Source: Paenibacillus planticolens
GTDB taxonomy: Bacteria > Bacillota > Bacilli > Paenibacillales > NBRC-103111
NCBI RefSeq assembly: GCF_013141725.1
Contig: NZ_WHNZ01000071.1
Span: 43,319 to 107,318, forward strand
Length of the DNA: 64,000 bases
Direction: 5' to 3'
How positions within the stretch are numbered: position 1 is the stretch's first letter; every line of letters starts with the position of its first letter. This document shows, piece by piece, positions 43,230 to 52,001 of this stretch. The notes below the pieces were generated by a model. That model was given only the letters and a program-made list of their open reading frames with translations. It searched no databases and was not told where the DNA came from. Position numbers and translations under genes: made by a program.

Positions 43230-43604
43230 TCAGTTATCACTAAAACTATGCCGATCAAGTCTGCCTCTGTCCTTTTGAAAATAACTATGCATAAAGAACT
43301 CTATAATGCCAAACACCAATGCAACTATCGCTACATTCGTAAAGTTTAAAGACCAATGGAAGAAGTATTTTTCGACCAGCCAAAAGAAAACAAAAGCCAG
43401 GCCTATATCGGCTAAAGTAGCAGCCCCATTGTTGGTGACTCTTAACAGCAGTTGATCAACTGCAATATAAGACATAAGTGAAAACGTATATGTGGCAAAG
43501 AACGCCTCAGTCAGTGTGGCTTGTGTTAGATACATCAAAAGAGGAACTATAAAAACACCGTTTAACAGCAGCTTCAAAAACAGTTTCCCAAGCATTCGCA
43601 GCAT
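43230..43604 (-). CDS. DUF2512-like small membrane protein
   Basis: A 124-residue protein with four predicted transmembrane helices (about residues 8-26, 32-52, 62-80, 88-106) and a short basic C-terminal tail. Length and helix pattern resemble the DUF2512 (YndM-like) family of Bacillales, whose function is unknown. AGAAGG precedes the ATG by nine bases. It is monocistronic between the sulfur locus and the cohesin-protein gene. Confidence 0.65.
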   Translation of the reverse strand: MLRMLGKLFLKLLLNGVFIVPLLMYLTQATLTEAFFATYTFSLMSYIAVDQLLLRVTNNGAATLADIGLAFVFFWLVEKYFFHWSLNFTNVAIVALVFGIIEFFMHSYFQKDRGRLDRHSFSDN

Positions 43605-43777
43605 TGTTGTTTGCCTTCTTTCATCAAGGATGAACTTCTGTTTTTAACATTGCCTTTTTGCGTTTGAAATATGAATGGGCCATCCATATATTTTTTCATA
43701 AATTTGAGAATACTACAGCGTAATGCTTCCCCCAATAGGGGACTGGGATATATTGTAAATTATCCGAAATAAAAAAT

Positions 43778-43810
43778 AAGACTGACGACAAACACTCTGT
43801 CGCCAGCCTT
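43778..43810 (-). terminator. Terminator of the foldase-GH127-cohesin operon
   Basis: AAGGCTGGCGACA pairs with TGTCGTCAGTCTT (two mismatches) over a seven-base loop, followed on the minus strand by ATTTTTTATTT. It lies 40 bases past the cohesin-protein stop. Confidence 0.8.
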
Positions 43811-43850
43811 AATTTTACAATTTTAGAACAAACCTGTTAATGAGAGAAGC

Positions 43851-45344
43851 CTAATCTTCTAAAAGCCAGTCGTCAATGATCATTCTTGCCACTGCTGCCA
43901 GTACTTGAATATCGATCTTACCGGTGCCGAAGATATCCGCTTTCTCAATTTGACTCCAGTTCGCATCTGCAGAAGTCGTACCGTAGTACTTAGCGATGAC
44001 GGACAAGTCTTTAATCGTAATTTTCGTTTCACCTGGAACCAGAGTAATGATACTATTTACGTACGCTTGCAGTGCCGTATCCATCTCATCTTTCGCTGCA
44101 TCCACTTGGGCTTGTGTAGCGGAGGAATTGTCGTATACCGCTTTCGCGCTCGCAATCGCTGCCTGCAAGGCGGCTTTTGATTCACTTGCATACTGTCCGA
44201 CTTTAGTTCCTGTGACCGTGGCATTCAGCTTGCTTTCGGCACTTACAATCGCCGTGTTCAGCGCTGCTTTGTCTGCTGGATCCGGATTGGAAGTAATAAC
44301 CGAATTGATGAATGTGCGCAATGCAGCATCCAAGCTGCTCACAGCCGCCTGCACTTCCGCTTCTGTTGCCGATACGTTAGTTGCTACAGCCTTGGCGTTG
44401 TTAATAGCGAGCTGCAGCACATTTTTGGAGCCGGACGGATATTGACCGGCCTGAGTGCCCTCTACAGCCGCATCATGTTTGTTCTGAGCTGTTTCAATCA
44501 AAGCGTTCAATGCCTCTTTATTCAAAGGTTGAATCTGAAGTGCCAATGAAGCTCCGGCCAAATCGATCTGAGAACCTTCAGAGGAAACGGCTGCCTCAGA
44601 CAAGTACACACTGCTGCTCACCGAAGAGGATACGGATTTTGCCTTCGCATGTACAGTCACAAGATCACCGCCAGACACCTCATTGCCCGCTCCAATGCTG
44701 GACATGATGATTAGAATCTGCCCCTTGTCTGGTTTTACTCCTGTCACAAGCACGTTAAAGTTCGCTTTCAGCGAGCTAATCGCTGTTTCCGCCAAAGAGA
44801 TACGCCCATGATCCGTCACCGTTTCAAATTGCAAGTGATTCGGGTCATAATTCAGGACGACATTTAAAATGGAGAACTTAGTCGGCGAATTGTTGACGCC
44901 AAGTTTCAAATCTAATCCTTGACCGCCTACAACCGAGGCAGGCCCTGTCAATGTTGCTGACGCTGGCGCCGAATTTAAGAGTTGGAAACTTCCTGAGTAT
45001 GGAAGATTCACTCCTTCGCCGCCTATTTTGACCGTGTACGTACTTTCCATGGAGCTGCTTGGTTTATACGTAAAGGCAAACTTCCCATCAGATCCGCTGA
45101 CGGTTTGGTTCAAATAGTCCAGTTGACCAAGTGGATTCGTTACCATAATCGTAACATCTTTTCCCTTGCCCAGACTGATATCTCCTTGGAATGTGACTAT
45201 TTGCGTTGCTGCGTCTACCTTCATCTCAACATGATTGATCTGATCTGATGTTTCGGCTGCAGCCGCTTTCTGCAAAGGAACGATTGCAAGCATGCAGATT
45301 AGCATAGCTAAGGTCGTGATAACAGAAACGATTCGTTTTGACAC
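43851..45344 (-). CDS. Non-catalytic secreted protein: Ig-like domain, cohesin, two FIVAR-like helical repeats, degenerate dockerin
   Basis: A 497-residue secreted protein from GTG 45344, which follows GGAGGGG; an ATG at 45371 overlapping the GH127 stop lacks a ribosome binding site. The order is a signal peptide (to about residue 30), an Ig-like domain (about 35-125), a cohesin-like domain (about 130-265), two FIVAR-like helical repeats (about 275-345 and 360-430), and a dockerin-like C-terminus (about 435-497). The dockerin retains the KYYGTTSADANW helix segment. Its calcium loops have lost most ligands (PGETKITIKDL; IFGTGKIDIQVL), so it may not bind calcium. No enzyme domain is seen. It follows, and is probably coupled to, a GH127 gene without such a tail, and may serve as its separate adaptor. 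Confidence 0.75.
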   Translation of the reverse strand: MSKRIVSVITTLAMLICMLAIVPLQKAAAAETSDQINHVEMKVDAATQIVTFQGDISLGKGKDVTIMVTNPLGQLDYLNQTVSGSDGKFAFTYKPSSSMESTYTVKIGGEGVNLPYSGSFQLLNSAPASATLTGPASVVGGQGLDLKLGVNNSPTKFSILNVVLNYDPNHLQFETVTDHGRISLAETAISSLKANFNVLVTGVKPDKGQILIIMSSIGAGNEVSGGDLVTVHAKAKSVSSSVSSSVYLSEAAVSSEGSQIDLAGASLALQIQPLNKEALNALIETAQNKHDAAVEGTQAGQYPSGSKNVLQLAINNAKAVATNVSATEAEVQAAVSSLDAALRTFINSVITSNPDPADKAALNTAIVSAESKLNATVTGTKVGQYASESKAALQAAIASAKAVYDNSSATQAQVDAAKDEMDTALQAYVNSIITLVPGETKITIKDLSVIAKYYGTTSADANWSQIEKADIFGTGKIDIQVLAAVARMIIDDWLLED

Positions 45345-45367
45345 ACTTTCCCCTCCTTCTGGAAAAC

Positions 45368-48300
45368 TCATTGCAGAGTTAATTTGAAATAAGCGTGATA
45401 GGCAAAATTATAGGCGGTATACATCGGAACTAACGTAACCCCGTTCGTTGTAAAATTCAGAGGTGTGCCTGCTACCGGCGTAATGGATTGGGAAAGATTG
45501 CTTTCCTTCAAAGTCAAGTCAATAAACTTAGTGCTGGTGCTTTTGCCGACCATTAAGAGTGGTCCATAGAAAATGCTGCCCATCGATGGATCGTCCGGTG
45601 TTTTTTCAATTCGCAAGCTGTAAGGCATAGCGATTTCAATCTTATCGTTGTTAACCCAGACTTTGCTTAAGGTGACATACGTACTTGGTGTGGCTGTCAC
45701 ATTTTGCGCAACACCGTTAACTTTGACGGTGAAGCCGTTGACAGCCCAATATGGCACACGAAGCTTGATATCCAACTGTCCGCTGCCCTTCACAGTAAGT
45801 GTGCTGCCTTCCTCACTTGGGAAGTTGGTTGTTTGTACGATAGATATCCCTTTTTCCGTCCAATTCAACGTTGAAGGCATATACAAGTTAACATATAATG
45901 ATTTCTTATCATTGGAGCGGAAATAGATGGAATCCTGATATTTCGTTTGGCTTTCCAATCCGGTTCCTGCACAGCAGGTAAAGCTCGTGCGGCCATAGCC
46001 CTTCGTGCTGCCCGGACCCAATGGCATAAAGTACACAACGCCGCTGTTCGATGCGCTTTGATCCTTGGAAGCAAGGATTCCGTTATAGAGACCTCTTTCA
46101 TAATAGTCCATATATTTCGCATCCGGATTATGGAAGAACAGCTCCCTTGTCAACTTGAGCATGTTATATGTGGCACAATCCTCGGCTTGACTGTTTTTGC
46201 TATTGCCACCTTCCAGAATATACGAAGCGATTTTGTCGGATTCCTTGAACAACTCGCCTACACCGCTGCCGCCGTTGCTGAATTGGCGATGCTTCGTAAC
46301 CATGCCCCAGAAATTGCTGGCTACTTGATAATAAGAAGGATCATTGGTTCGATCATAAACCTTCAAAGCACCAATAATTTGCGGAATATGCTGGTTAGCA
46401 TGAATGCCGTTTAACGTATCTTGATTGTTTGCAGTTGGCGTAAACAGCTTGGAATTATCAAATAATTTTGCTGTTCCCAGATATTTCGCATTGCCGGTTA
46501 TTGCACTGATTTCAGCCAGGGTTTCATTCATACCGCCAAACTCACCGGCAATGTATCTGCCCCACATGCTGTTTAGCGTGGATTGCGGCAATTTGGTCAA
46601 ACGACCATCCACCCAATCCGACATTTTAACAAGAATGTTCAAAGCTTTGGCGTTTCCAGTTACTTTATAGGAGTCCAATAAGCCCGCCATAATTTTGTGC
46701 AGCGTATAGTAAGGAGCCCAAATCGTATTAAAATCTGTTTCGTTCCCGTTGTACACAGCACCATTCTCTAACAAAATGAATTGCCATTCCCCATACGCAC
46801 TTAGAAATCCGGGACTGTTATTTCCAACTAAGGATGGATTGTTTTTGCCGAGATTTGATTTTTCCATGCCATTCGGTTGAGTGGCCAGTGCATCCTGTAC
46901 TTTCGCTAACTCGTCGATCATGTAGTCAATCTTCGTTTTCCATTTCGCCTCGCCGCTGCTGGCATAAGCCTGAGCGAATGCAGACAAGAAATGACCCGTA
47001 GAATGACCTCTTAGTTTGCCTGCTGCAGAATCCCAGCCTCCCATAGCGGTTGCCCCTTTGGTATCAAGTCCGGCAGCCGCACGGAAAGCAAACAGCAATT
47101 TATCCATATTGTAGCCATCGAGATATAAATATTCACTATCTCTAAGCTTTGTAAAAATGCTGTCCTGCAAAGTGACATCGCCTAAACTAAACGGCTCAAT
47201 AAGACGGGTTGCCGTACCTGGGGCTGCATTTACTTGTGCGCTAATGGCTTTGCTCCAAGCACTAACGCCCGAACTGTTTTTTGCTCTCACAGAGTAAGAA
47301 TGCGTGGAGCCAAACAGTAAGCCCTGATGTACGAACGGACTTGTTACGTTGCTGATCGTTGTTCCATCCATCTCCAAATCATAGCTGGTTGCCTCAGGCG
47401 ATGATTGCCATGCAATCTCAATCTGAGGAATATCGGCAGTTGGCGTAGCGGTTATTCCTGCTGGAATCCCTGGCACGCTTGTCAATTCGGTTACTCCGCT
47501 AAGTGGCTGCAAACGAGACGTTTGCATGTCCGTTCCGTCCCAAACGAATACTTTGGCTGTGTAACCTGCCACATCAGCCGGCAACGCTAAACTTGCGGAT
47601 AGGCTAACGGGATTTCCAACCGTTACGCTTTTGCTCACTTGCGTTTTATCAACCATTTTGCCAGCGCCGTCATATAGCGCGAGCGTTGCCAAGGAGGATA
47701 CAGCCGCACTCCCCTTATTCGTACCGGTTATATTGGCAGTAAGCGTTTGACCGCCTTGCAAGCTGCTCATATTGAACACTGAGCTAAAGCTTAAAGATCT
47801 CACTTTGATCGTGGCAAGGGCCTTGATGCTCGTTCCTTCAACCGTCCCTTGAACGGTGAAAGTCCCCTCAGCCGCATAATCCGCAGCGTTCACGTTACCC
47901 CAAACTACGTTTAACTGGCGAGTCGTTTCCTCGTCGTTGTAGACCGCAATAACCGTGTTGGGCAAAACAGGCGCAGTGCCTACAACCGTATCCACACTCA
48001 AAGCTTGAATAGAGCTGAGCGTCAACACAAACGGTTCTTCCAACACCGTCACAACGAAAGTTTTCGTATCCCGTTCGTTTCCGTACGTTATCGTAGCTGT
48101 GAGGTTAACCGTCGCATTGCCTGAGCGTGCTGCCGGCCGTATGACCGTGCCGTCATTTCGAATTACATTGGTGTTGTCGGATTGCCAAGTAATATTGGAT
48201 CCATTGCGTCCATCAGTTGGTAAATCCAGGTTTTTGATTACTGCGCTAGTGCTCCCCAAACTAATAGCATCCTTATCTAATTGCAGTTTCTGCCAATCCG

Positions 48301-49345
48301 ATAATTGTGCGAGAACAACAGCCTCAAAAACTTTGGTATCACGCGCACTTCCCTTTGTAACGGTTGCTGTTAAAGTAACCGCTGCATCCGTTTGACCTGG
48401 GGCAGGACGCGTCACTTTGCCGTCTGTGCTAATCACATTTGGGGCGCTCGATTGCCATGAGATATCTGAACCGTACGGACCTTTCTTAATTAACGATAAG
48501 TCGGTGTCCACAGTTCTAAGATTTACGCCCGCAAGAAGGGCAGCTACGTCAGCAGCCACTAATTCGCTATCAGGCTTATTGATTAACCCTGCAACCTCGG
48601 AAGCATCGAGGGCTCTGTTATAAATACGGAAATCAGAAAACAGGGCATTAATGGTAGGATCGGCAAACTGCCCTTTCCCGATATAGTTAGCTGTCGTTGC
48701 TCCAAGACTGGTTGGATTCAAAGTCAATGAAGTGTTTTCTCCGACTTTTAGTCCATTTTCATAAATCGTTACGGTGCTTCCATTTAACACAACCGTCACG
48801 TGTTTCCAAGCATTTGTCGTTAGAGCCGTTCCCTTTTGCGCTTTCTGTTCATTGGACCACCCGCTAGTTGTAATACCGAAGGCAAGCCCCTTCGCTCCGT
48901 CATTATTGCCGGTAGGCGTTAAATACATATAGCTGGTCGTATTCCCGACTCCGAAATCGAAGATACGGGTATAATTCGTTGTTGCGCGCAAATTCACCCA
49001 TGTCGAGATGGTAAAGTTTTTCACGCCATTGAAGATTCCGTTCGGCAGTTTGACATTGGCACCCGCTGTGCTTGTTCCGCCACTCAGCGAGATCGCTTTA
49101 CCCTGCTCCCAATCTGAAAAGCTATAAGTTTCACCTGCAGCAGTCGCATTATTTCCATTTCCCGATGCATCTTTGATCACAGTCCCGTTCACATCGTCGA
49201 ATTTATACCACGCAATCAAGCCATCCGTTGTTCCTACAGCGTGTGCATGAGGAGTGATATCCGTAAAACCGAGCAGAATATTTACTGCAAAAATAATGAG
49301 AATATTAACAATAGATACAGCTCTCTTTAATGAGTAAGTGATCAT
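45368..49345 (-). CDS. Secreted GH127-like (DUF1680) beta-L-arabinofuranosidase with LamG and Ig-like domains
   Basis: A 1325-residue secreted enzyme. Signal peptide or anchor about 10-37; LamG-type concanavalin domain about 40-260; two aBig/Ig-like repeats (about 265-440; 'ITWQSDNTNVI' type strands); a Big_4 domain (about 445-515); a beta-rich segment and an FN3 domain (about 635-715); then a GH127 (alpha/alpha)6 catalytic domain (about 720-1325). GH127 zinc-site motifs are present: an ExC pair (AEDCATYN) and the CC pair at 1124-1125 (FTCCAGTG), one of which is the nucleophile in this family. Unlike the GH127 at 57434 it has no cohesin or dockerin; the next gene encodes them separately. Its ATG overlaps the upstream foldase-like gene by four bases. 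Confidence 0.83.
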   Translation of the reverse strand: MITYSLKRAVSIVNILIIFAVNILLGFTDITPHAHAVGTTDGLIAWYKFDDVNGTVIKDASGNGNNATAAGETYSFSDWEQGKAISLSGGTSTAGANVKLPNGIFNGVKNFTISTWVNLRATTNYTRIFDFGVGNTTSYMYLTPTGNNDGAKGLAFGITTSGWSNEQKAQKGTALTTNAWKHVTVVLNGSTVTIYENGLKVGENTSLTLNPTSLGATTANYIGKGQFADPTINALFSDFRIYNRALDASEVAGLINKPDSELVAADVAALLAGVNLRTVDTDLSLIKKGPYGSDISWQSSAPNVISTDGKVTRPAPGQTDAAVTLTATVTKGSARDTKVFEAVVLAQLSDWQKLQLDKDAISLGSTSAVIKNLDLPTDGRNGSNITWQSDNTNVIRNDGTVIRPAARSGNATVNLTATITYGNERDTKTFVVTVLEEPFVLTLSSIQALSVDTVVGTAPVLPNTVIAVYNDEETTRQLNVVWGNVNAADYAAEGTFTVQGTVEGTSIKALATIKVRSLSFSSVFNMSSLQGGQTLTANITGTNKGSAAVSSLATLALYDGAGKMVDKTQVSKSVTVGNPVSLSASLALPADVAGYTAKVFVWDGTDMQTSRLQPLSGVTELTSVPGIPAGITATPTADIPQIEIAWQSSPEATSYDLEMDGTTISNVTSPFVHQGLLFGSTHSYSVRAKNSSGVSAWSKAISAQVNAAPGTATRLIEPFSLGDVTLQDSIFTKLRDSEYLYLDGYNMDKLLFAFRAAAGLDTKGATAMGGWDSAAGKLRGHSTGHFLSAFAQAYASSGEAKWKTKIDYMIDELAKVQDALATQPNGMEKSNLGKNNPSLVGNNSPGFLSAYGEWQFILLENGAVYNGNETDFNTIWAPYYTLHKIMAGLLDSYKVTGNAKALNILVKMSDWVDGRLTKLPQSTLNSMWGRYIAGEFGGMNETLAEISAITGNAKYLGTAKLFDNSKLFTPTANNQDTLNGIHANQHIPQIIGALKVYDRTNDPSYYQVASNFWGMVTKHRQFSNGGSGVGELFKESDKIASYILEGGNSKNSQAEDCATYNMLKLTRELFFHNPDAKYMDYYERGLYNGILASKDQSASNSGVVYFMPLGPGSTKGYGRTSFTCCAGTGLESQTKYQDSIYFRSNDKKSLYVNLYMPSTLNWTEKGISIVQTTNFPSEEGSTLTVKGSGQLDIKLRVPYWAVNGFTVKVNGVAQNVTATPSTYVTLSKVWVNNDKIEIAMPYSLRIEKTPDDPSMGSIFYGPLLMVGKSTSTKFIDLTLKESNLSQSITPVAGTPLNFTTNGVTLVPMYTAYNFAYHAYFKLTLQ

Positions 49346-50004
49346 TCCTGTTTAGCTACCTCCTTAGGGGAAATCATTTTGATCCCTGGCAATGAGATGG
49401 AAATATTGGCACGGGAACGAAGTTCCTCAAACCAAGGTTCCATGAGTTCCAGAATTTCATTATTTACCAATTCATCGCGAATTTCCGCTATTACTTGTGA
49501 CTCATTTTTCGTATTGGAAGCCGGGTCATGAGCCATGTGTTCCGCATAATGCGCTTTGACATCATTGTCATCGACCTGGATACGGGGCTCAAGCAGTTTG
49601 CGAATATACAGCTGAGTTCTAAGTTCCGTGCGCATCGATTGCTCCGTATACCCGTCTTTCAACAAGTTATTTTGAAAATCTTCTTCTGTGCTGTAAGCTT
49701 TTCTTACTTTATCAAATGCTTCATTAAACTCACTTTCGGTCACGCTCACCCCCACTGCCTTGGACTCTTTCATAATTAAATCCTCTAAAATAAGCTTTTC
49801 CAGTATTTTGGGTCCTTCGTAATCAACAAGCGCATGATAAAGCTGATCTTTGCCAATTTTCGCACCATTAACGGTAGCAACTGTAGTGTCATGCTCTTTG
49901 TTTAGAAAAACAATCAATACAGTTAGAAGCAGCAGCGAAAATGATGCAATCGATAATCCCTTCCACAGCGTAACATGTTGATTTACTTTCTTGTAAGAAG
50001 TCAA
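49342..50004 (-). CDS. SurA/PrsA-like membrane-anchored foldase without a PPIase domain
   Basis: A 220-residue protein from a TTG eight bases after AAAGGGG; an ATG at 50049 is possible but lacks a ribosome binding site. It has one N-terminal transmembrane helix (about residues 15-33) followed by a SurA N-like helical chaperone domain (about 40-205; VATVNGAKIGKDQLYHAL start). The parvulin isomerase domain of PrsA is absent. It overlaps the GH127 start by four bases (ATGA), so it is translationally coupled and may be a dedicated folding factor for that large secreted enzyme. No lipobox Cys is seen, so it should be anchored by its helix. Confidence 0.72.
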   Translation of the reverse strand: MTSYKKVNQHVTLWKGLSIASFSLLLLTVLIVFLNKEHDTTVATVNGAKIGKDQLYHALVDYEGPKILEKLILEDLIMKESKAVGVSVTESEFNEAFDKVRKAYSTEEDFQNNLLKDGYTEQSMRTELRTQLYIRKLLEPRIQVDDNDVKAHYAEHMAHDPASNTKNESQVIAEIRDELVNNEILELMEPWFEELRSRANISISLPGIKMISPKEVAKQE

Positions 50005-50108
50005 AATGATTACCCCTTTCTTGAGAGCAAGACCTCCTCTCCGGTTCATTAGTCATTACATGCGTGCGGGCATCCTGTACCACTAATCACGTAATACTCG
50101 TAGTATAA

Positions 50109-50122
50109 CGAATGCGCTTACA
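50109..50122. promoter_or_regulatory. cre-like site upstream of the foldase-GH127 operon
   Basis: CGAATGCGCTTACA matches 12 of 14 positions of the cre consensus. It lies about 105 bases before the start, directly upstream of a TATACT -10-like box (50102-50107, minus strand). Confidence 0.4.
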
Positions 50123-50190
50123 TCTTTATATTCAAAAGATTTTGGGTTTGTGGAAATTTCTTAGATTTAGCACCTTTCTACCTTTTTATT

Positions 50191-51003
50191 TCATGGTTTC
50201 ATGTTCATATTCGAATCAATCATAAAAACACGTCTGTAATTCAAAGGTGTTACGCCGAATTCCTTCTTAAAAACCCTGTTAAAATACCTCGTTTCCTTAA
50301 AGCCAATTAACTTCGAAATCTCATAAATTTTCAGAGTCGTTTCTTCCAGCAGCGCTTTTCCATTTCCAAGACGGGTTTGAAGCAAATACTGCGTAAAGGA
50401 AGTTCCGGTGTTTACTTTAAAGTAATGGCTGAAATAACTCGTGTTGAAGCTGAAATGTCTGGCAACCGACTCTAGGAATAAATCCTCTGCATAATTTTGT
50501 TCGATATATTGAAGACATTTCTGTATGGCTCTCTCTTTTTCCCCATCGTGATTATCCTGATTTACTTCCATAGGATGAGTATCATTTTGCTTTGCAGACC
50601 GGTTTTCTGCTTCTATCACATGGGTTTTACTTTTGAAAATGGATTGCTCAATTTTATCCAGCGTGTGATTGATCGTTTTCACATCAATCGGCTTCAGCAA
50701 ATACTCGCAAACTCCCAATCTTAGCGCTGCTTGCGCGTACTCGAATTGCTTGTAACCACTGAGTATAACAAGTTTGGGCGGGTTGTCCGTATTGTCAAAA
50801 TGCTCCATAAGCTGCAGTCCGTTCATCTGCGGCATGTGAATGTCGCTAAAAACAATATCAACTGTGTTGTCTGCCATAATGGCCAGCGCATCATGCCCGT
50901 TTTTCGCCTTAAAAACATGATATTCCGGCCTTAACTTTCCTATAAGTTTTGCGAGTCCATCCCTATGTCTTGGTTCGTCATCAACAATTAATAAGTTGTA
51001 CAT
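50191..51003 (-). CDS. Response regulator with AraC-type DNA-binding domain (orphan)
   Basis: A 270-residue short YesN-type regulator with a receiver domain (about residues 2-120; D8-D9, phospho-acceptor D54 in IVFSDIHMP), a short linker (about 125-160), and an AraC helix-turn-helix pair (about 165-262; SYFSHYFKVNTGTSFTQYLL). Start: ATG 51003 lies five bases after GGGAGGA, while the ATG at 51018 precedes that site. No sensor kinase is adjacent. It is encoded upstream of the foldase-GH127 operon and may control the arabinan/galactan cluster. A leader of about 200 bases carries a terminator-like hairpin. Confidence 0.85.
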   Translation of the reverse strand: MYNLLIVDDEPRHRDGLAKLIGKLRPEYHVFKAKNGHDALAIMADNTVDIVFSDIHMPQMNGLQLMEHFDNTDNPPKLVILSGYKQFEYAQAALRLGVCEYLLKPIDVKTINHTLDKIEQSIFKSKTHVIEAENRSAKQNDTHPMEVNQDNHDGEKERAIQKCLQYIEQNYAEDLFLESVARHFSFNTSYFSHYFKVNTGTSFTQYLLQTRLGNGKALLEETTLKIYEISKLIGFKETRYFNRVFKKEFGVTPLNYRRVFMIDSNMNMKP

Positions 51004-51195
51004 ACAGATCCTCCCCAATCAATATTTGATAAAATAGAGCCGTCATCTCAATAGGGTAGTTTCTTTCACCTTTATATTAAAGTGCCGATATCTGAATTAA
51101 AATGTGATTATTTAATCAAATGTTGTACTTATTTAGTTATCTCAATTTATTGGATAAATTTTGCTAATATGTCATTCGAAACGAGCCGTAACATG

Positions 51196-51221
51196 CACAA
51201 AAAACCTAGCCTGCGGCTAGG
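51196..51221 (-). terminator. Terminator-type hairpin upstream of the orphan response regulator
   Basis: CCTAGCC-GCA-GGCTAGG is a perfect seven-pair stem followed on the minus strand by TTTTTTGTG. No gene lies just upstream on that strand, so it would act in the leader of the response regulator mRNA or end a short non-coding transcript. Confidence 0.65.
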
Positions 51222-51240
51222 TCCTTGTCTAAAGCAGGTG

Positions 51241-51420
51241 ATGGAATCCTTGGTCTCATCACGCTTCAGATACAGCGGCCGTTATCTCCGCGAAAAGCTT
51301 CGTGTCTTTCTGCTAACGGAAACCAGAGTCCTTATTTTCCAATTTCGAGGCGAAATCAGTCCCCATGTGAGCAAGTAACAGCGCCGGTGTCCGTTACATG
51401 TTCGAAGAGGTCTTTTCCAT
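51241..51420. repeat. Probable degenerate copy of the dyad repeat
   Basis: This stretch carries a forward-like unit (GGAAACCAGAGTCCTTATTT near 51319), a reversed-like unit (GGCGAAATCAGTCCCCA near 51349) and a TAACGG/CCGTTA pair. It abuts copy 4. The units have diverged, so membership in the family is uncertain. Confidence 0.4.
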
Positions 51421-51453
51421 CGAATAAGGGCGCCTCTGTCCGTCAGCTGATTC

Positions 51454-51633
51454 AGGAAACTCCATTCCCTTATTTCGGGCGAAAGGCGGAATTTCGGAGT
51501 TCGAGGGGAACTACAGGGTCTTATTTCACACCAGTCGCCCAATCGCCTGTCTACAATGGCGAAATAGCGGACCCTAGTTCCCGTTCAACCGGTTAATGGG
51601 CTATTTTCGGCAAAATAACGCCCTGTAGTTCCC
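51454..51633. repeat. Intergenic dyad repeat, copy 4 (180 bp)
   Basis: Forward units GGAAACTCCATTCCCTTATT and GGGAACTACAGGGTCTTATT, reverse units AAATAGCGGACCCTAGTTCC plus C and AAATAACGCCCTGTAGTTCC plus C. It lies in the roughly 1-kb gene-free gap between the orphan response regulator and the GH59-like gene. Confidence 0.85.
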
Positions 51634-51754
51634 CAATCTCCCCCCAAGTGTTGCCCCCTCTTCGCACAAAAAAAGCAAACTATACCTATTCGTACCTGCA
51701 ACTAGAGTCGATGGATCTGGTGGGGCTGATGGATCTGATTTGTTTGGGGATCTG

Positions 51755-51798
51755 GTGGGGTTGGTGGAGTTGGTGGGGTTGGTGGGGTTGGTGGGGTT
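51755..51798 (+). repeat. G-rich nine-base tandem repeat, possible G-quadruplex
   Basis: About five imperfect tandem units of GGTGGGGTT run along the plus strand, with related GGATCTGGTGGGG sequence before them. The four GGGG runs separated by five bases could form a quadruplex. It is in a gene-free region 200 bases past the GH59-like stop. The opposite strand encodes a His-Gln-Pro repeat with no sign of being a gene. Confidence 0.7.
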
Positions 51799-51945
51799 GC
51801 CGCTTTAGTATTGATTGAGTGAGAGGTACCCAATGGAAGAATGTATCCTTTTCTATAGGGGAGCTACGCCAGAGTAGACTCAGACTCATTGGATGAATTC
51901 CAACGAACATTCGATTTTTAATGCTTAAATCCCCAAAAACAAAAA

Positions 51946-51991
51946 AAAAGATTTGGAAAGGAGGCATTTCTGCCACCCTCCCAAATCTTTT
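51946..51991 (-). terminator. Terminator of the GH59-like gene
   Basis: AAAAGATTTGGGAGG pairs with CCTCCTTTCCAAATCTTTT across a short loop, followed by nine T residues on the minus strand. It lies ten bases after the stop codon. Confidence 0.85.
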
Positions 51992-52001
51992 CATTTGACC
52001 A

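Noticed and set aside
50088..50102. GAGTATTACGTG near the foldase-operon promoter as a fifth ACTAGT-type operator
   Set aside because: Only the central AGTATTAC core matches and it directly abuts the -10 box, unlike the 13-14 base gap at the four clear sites.
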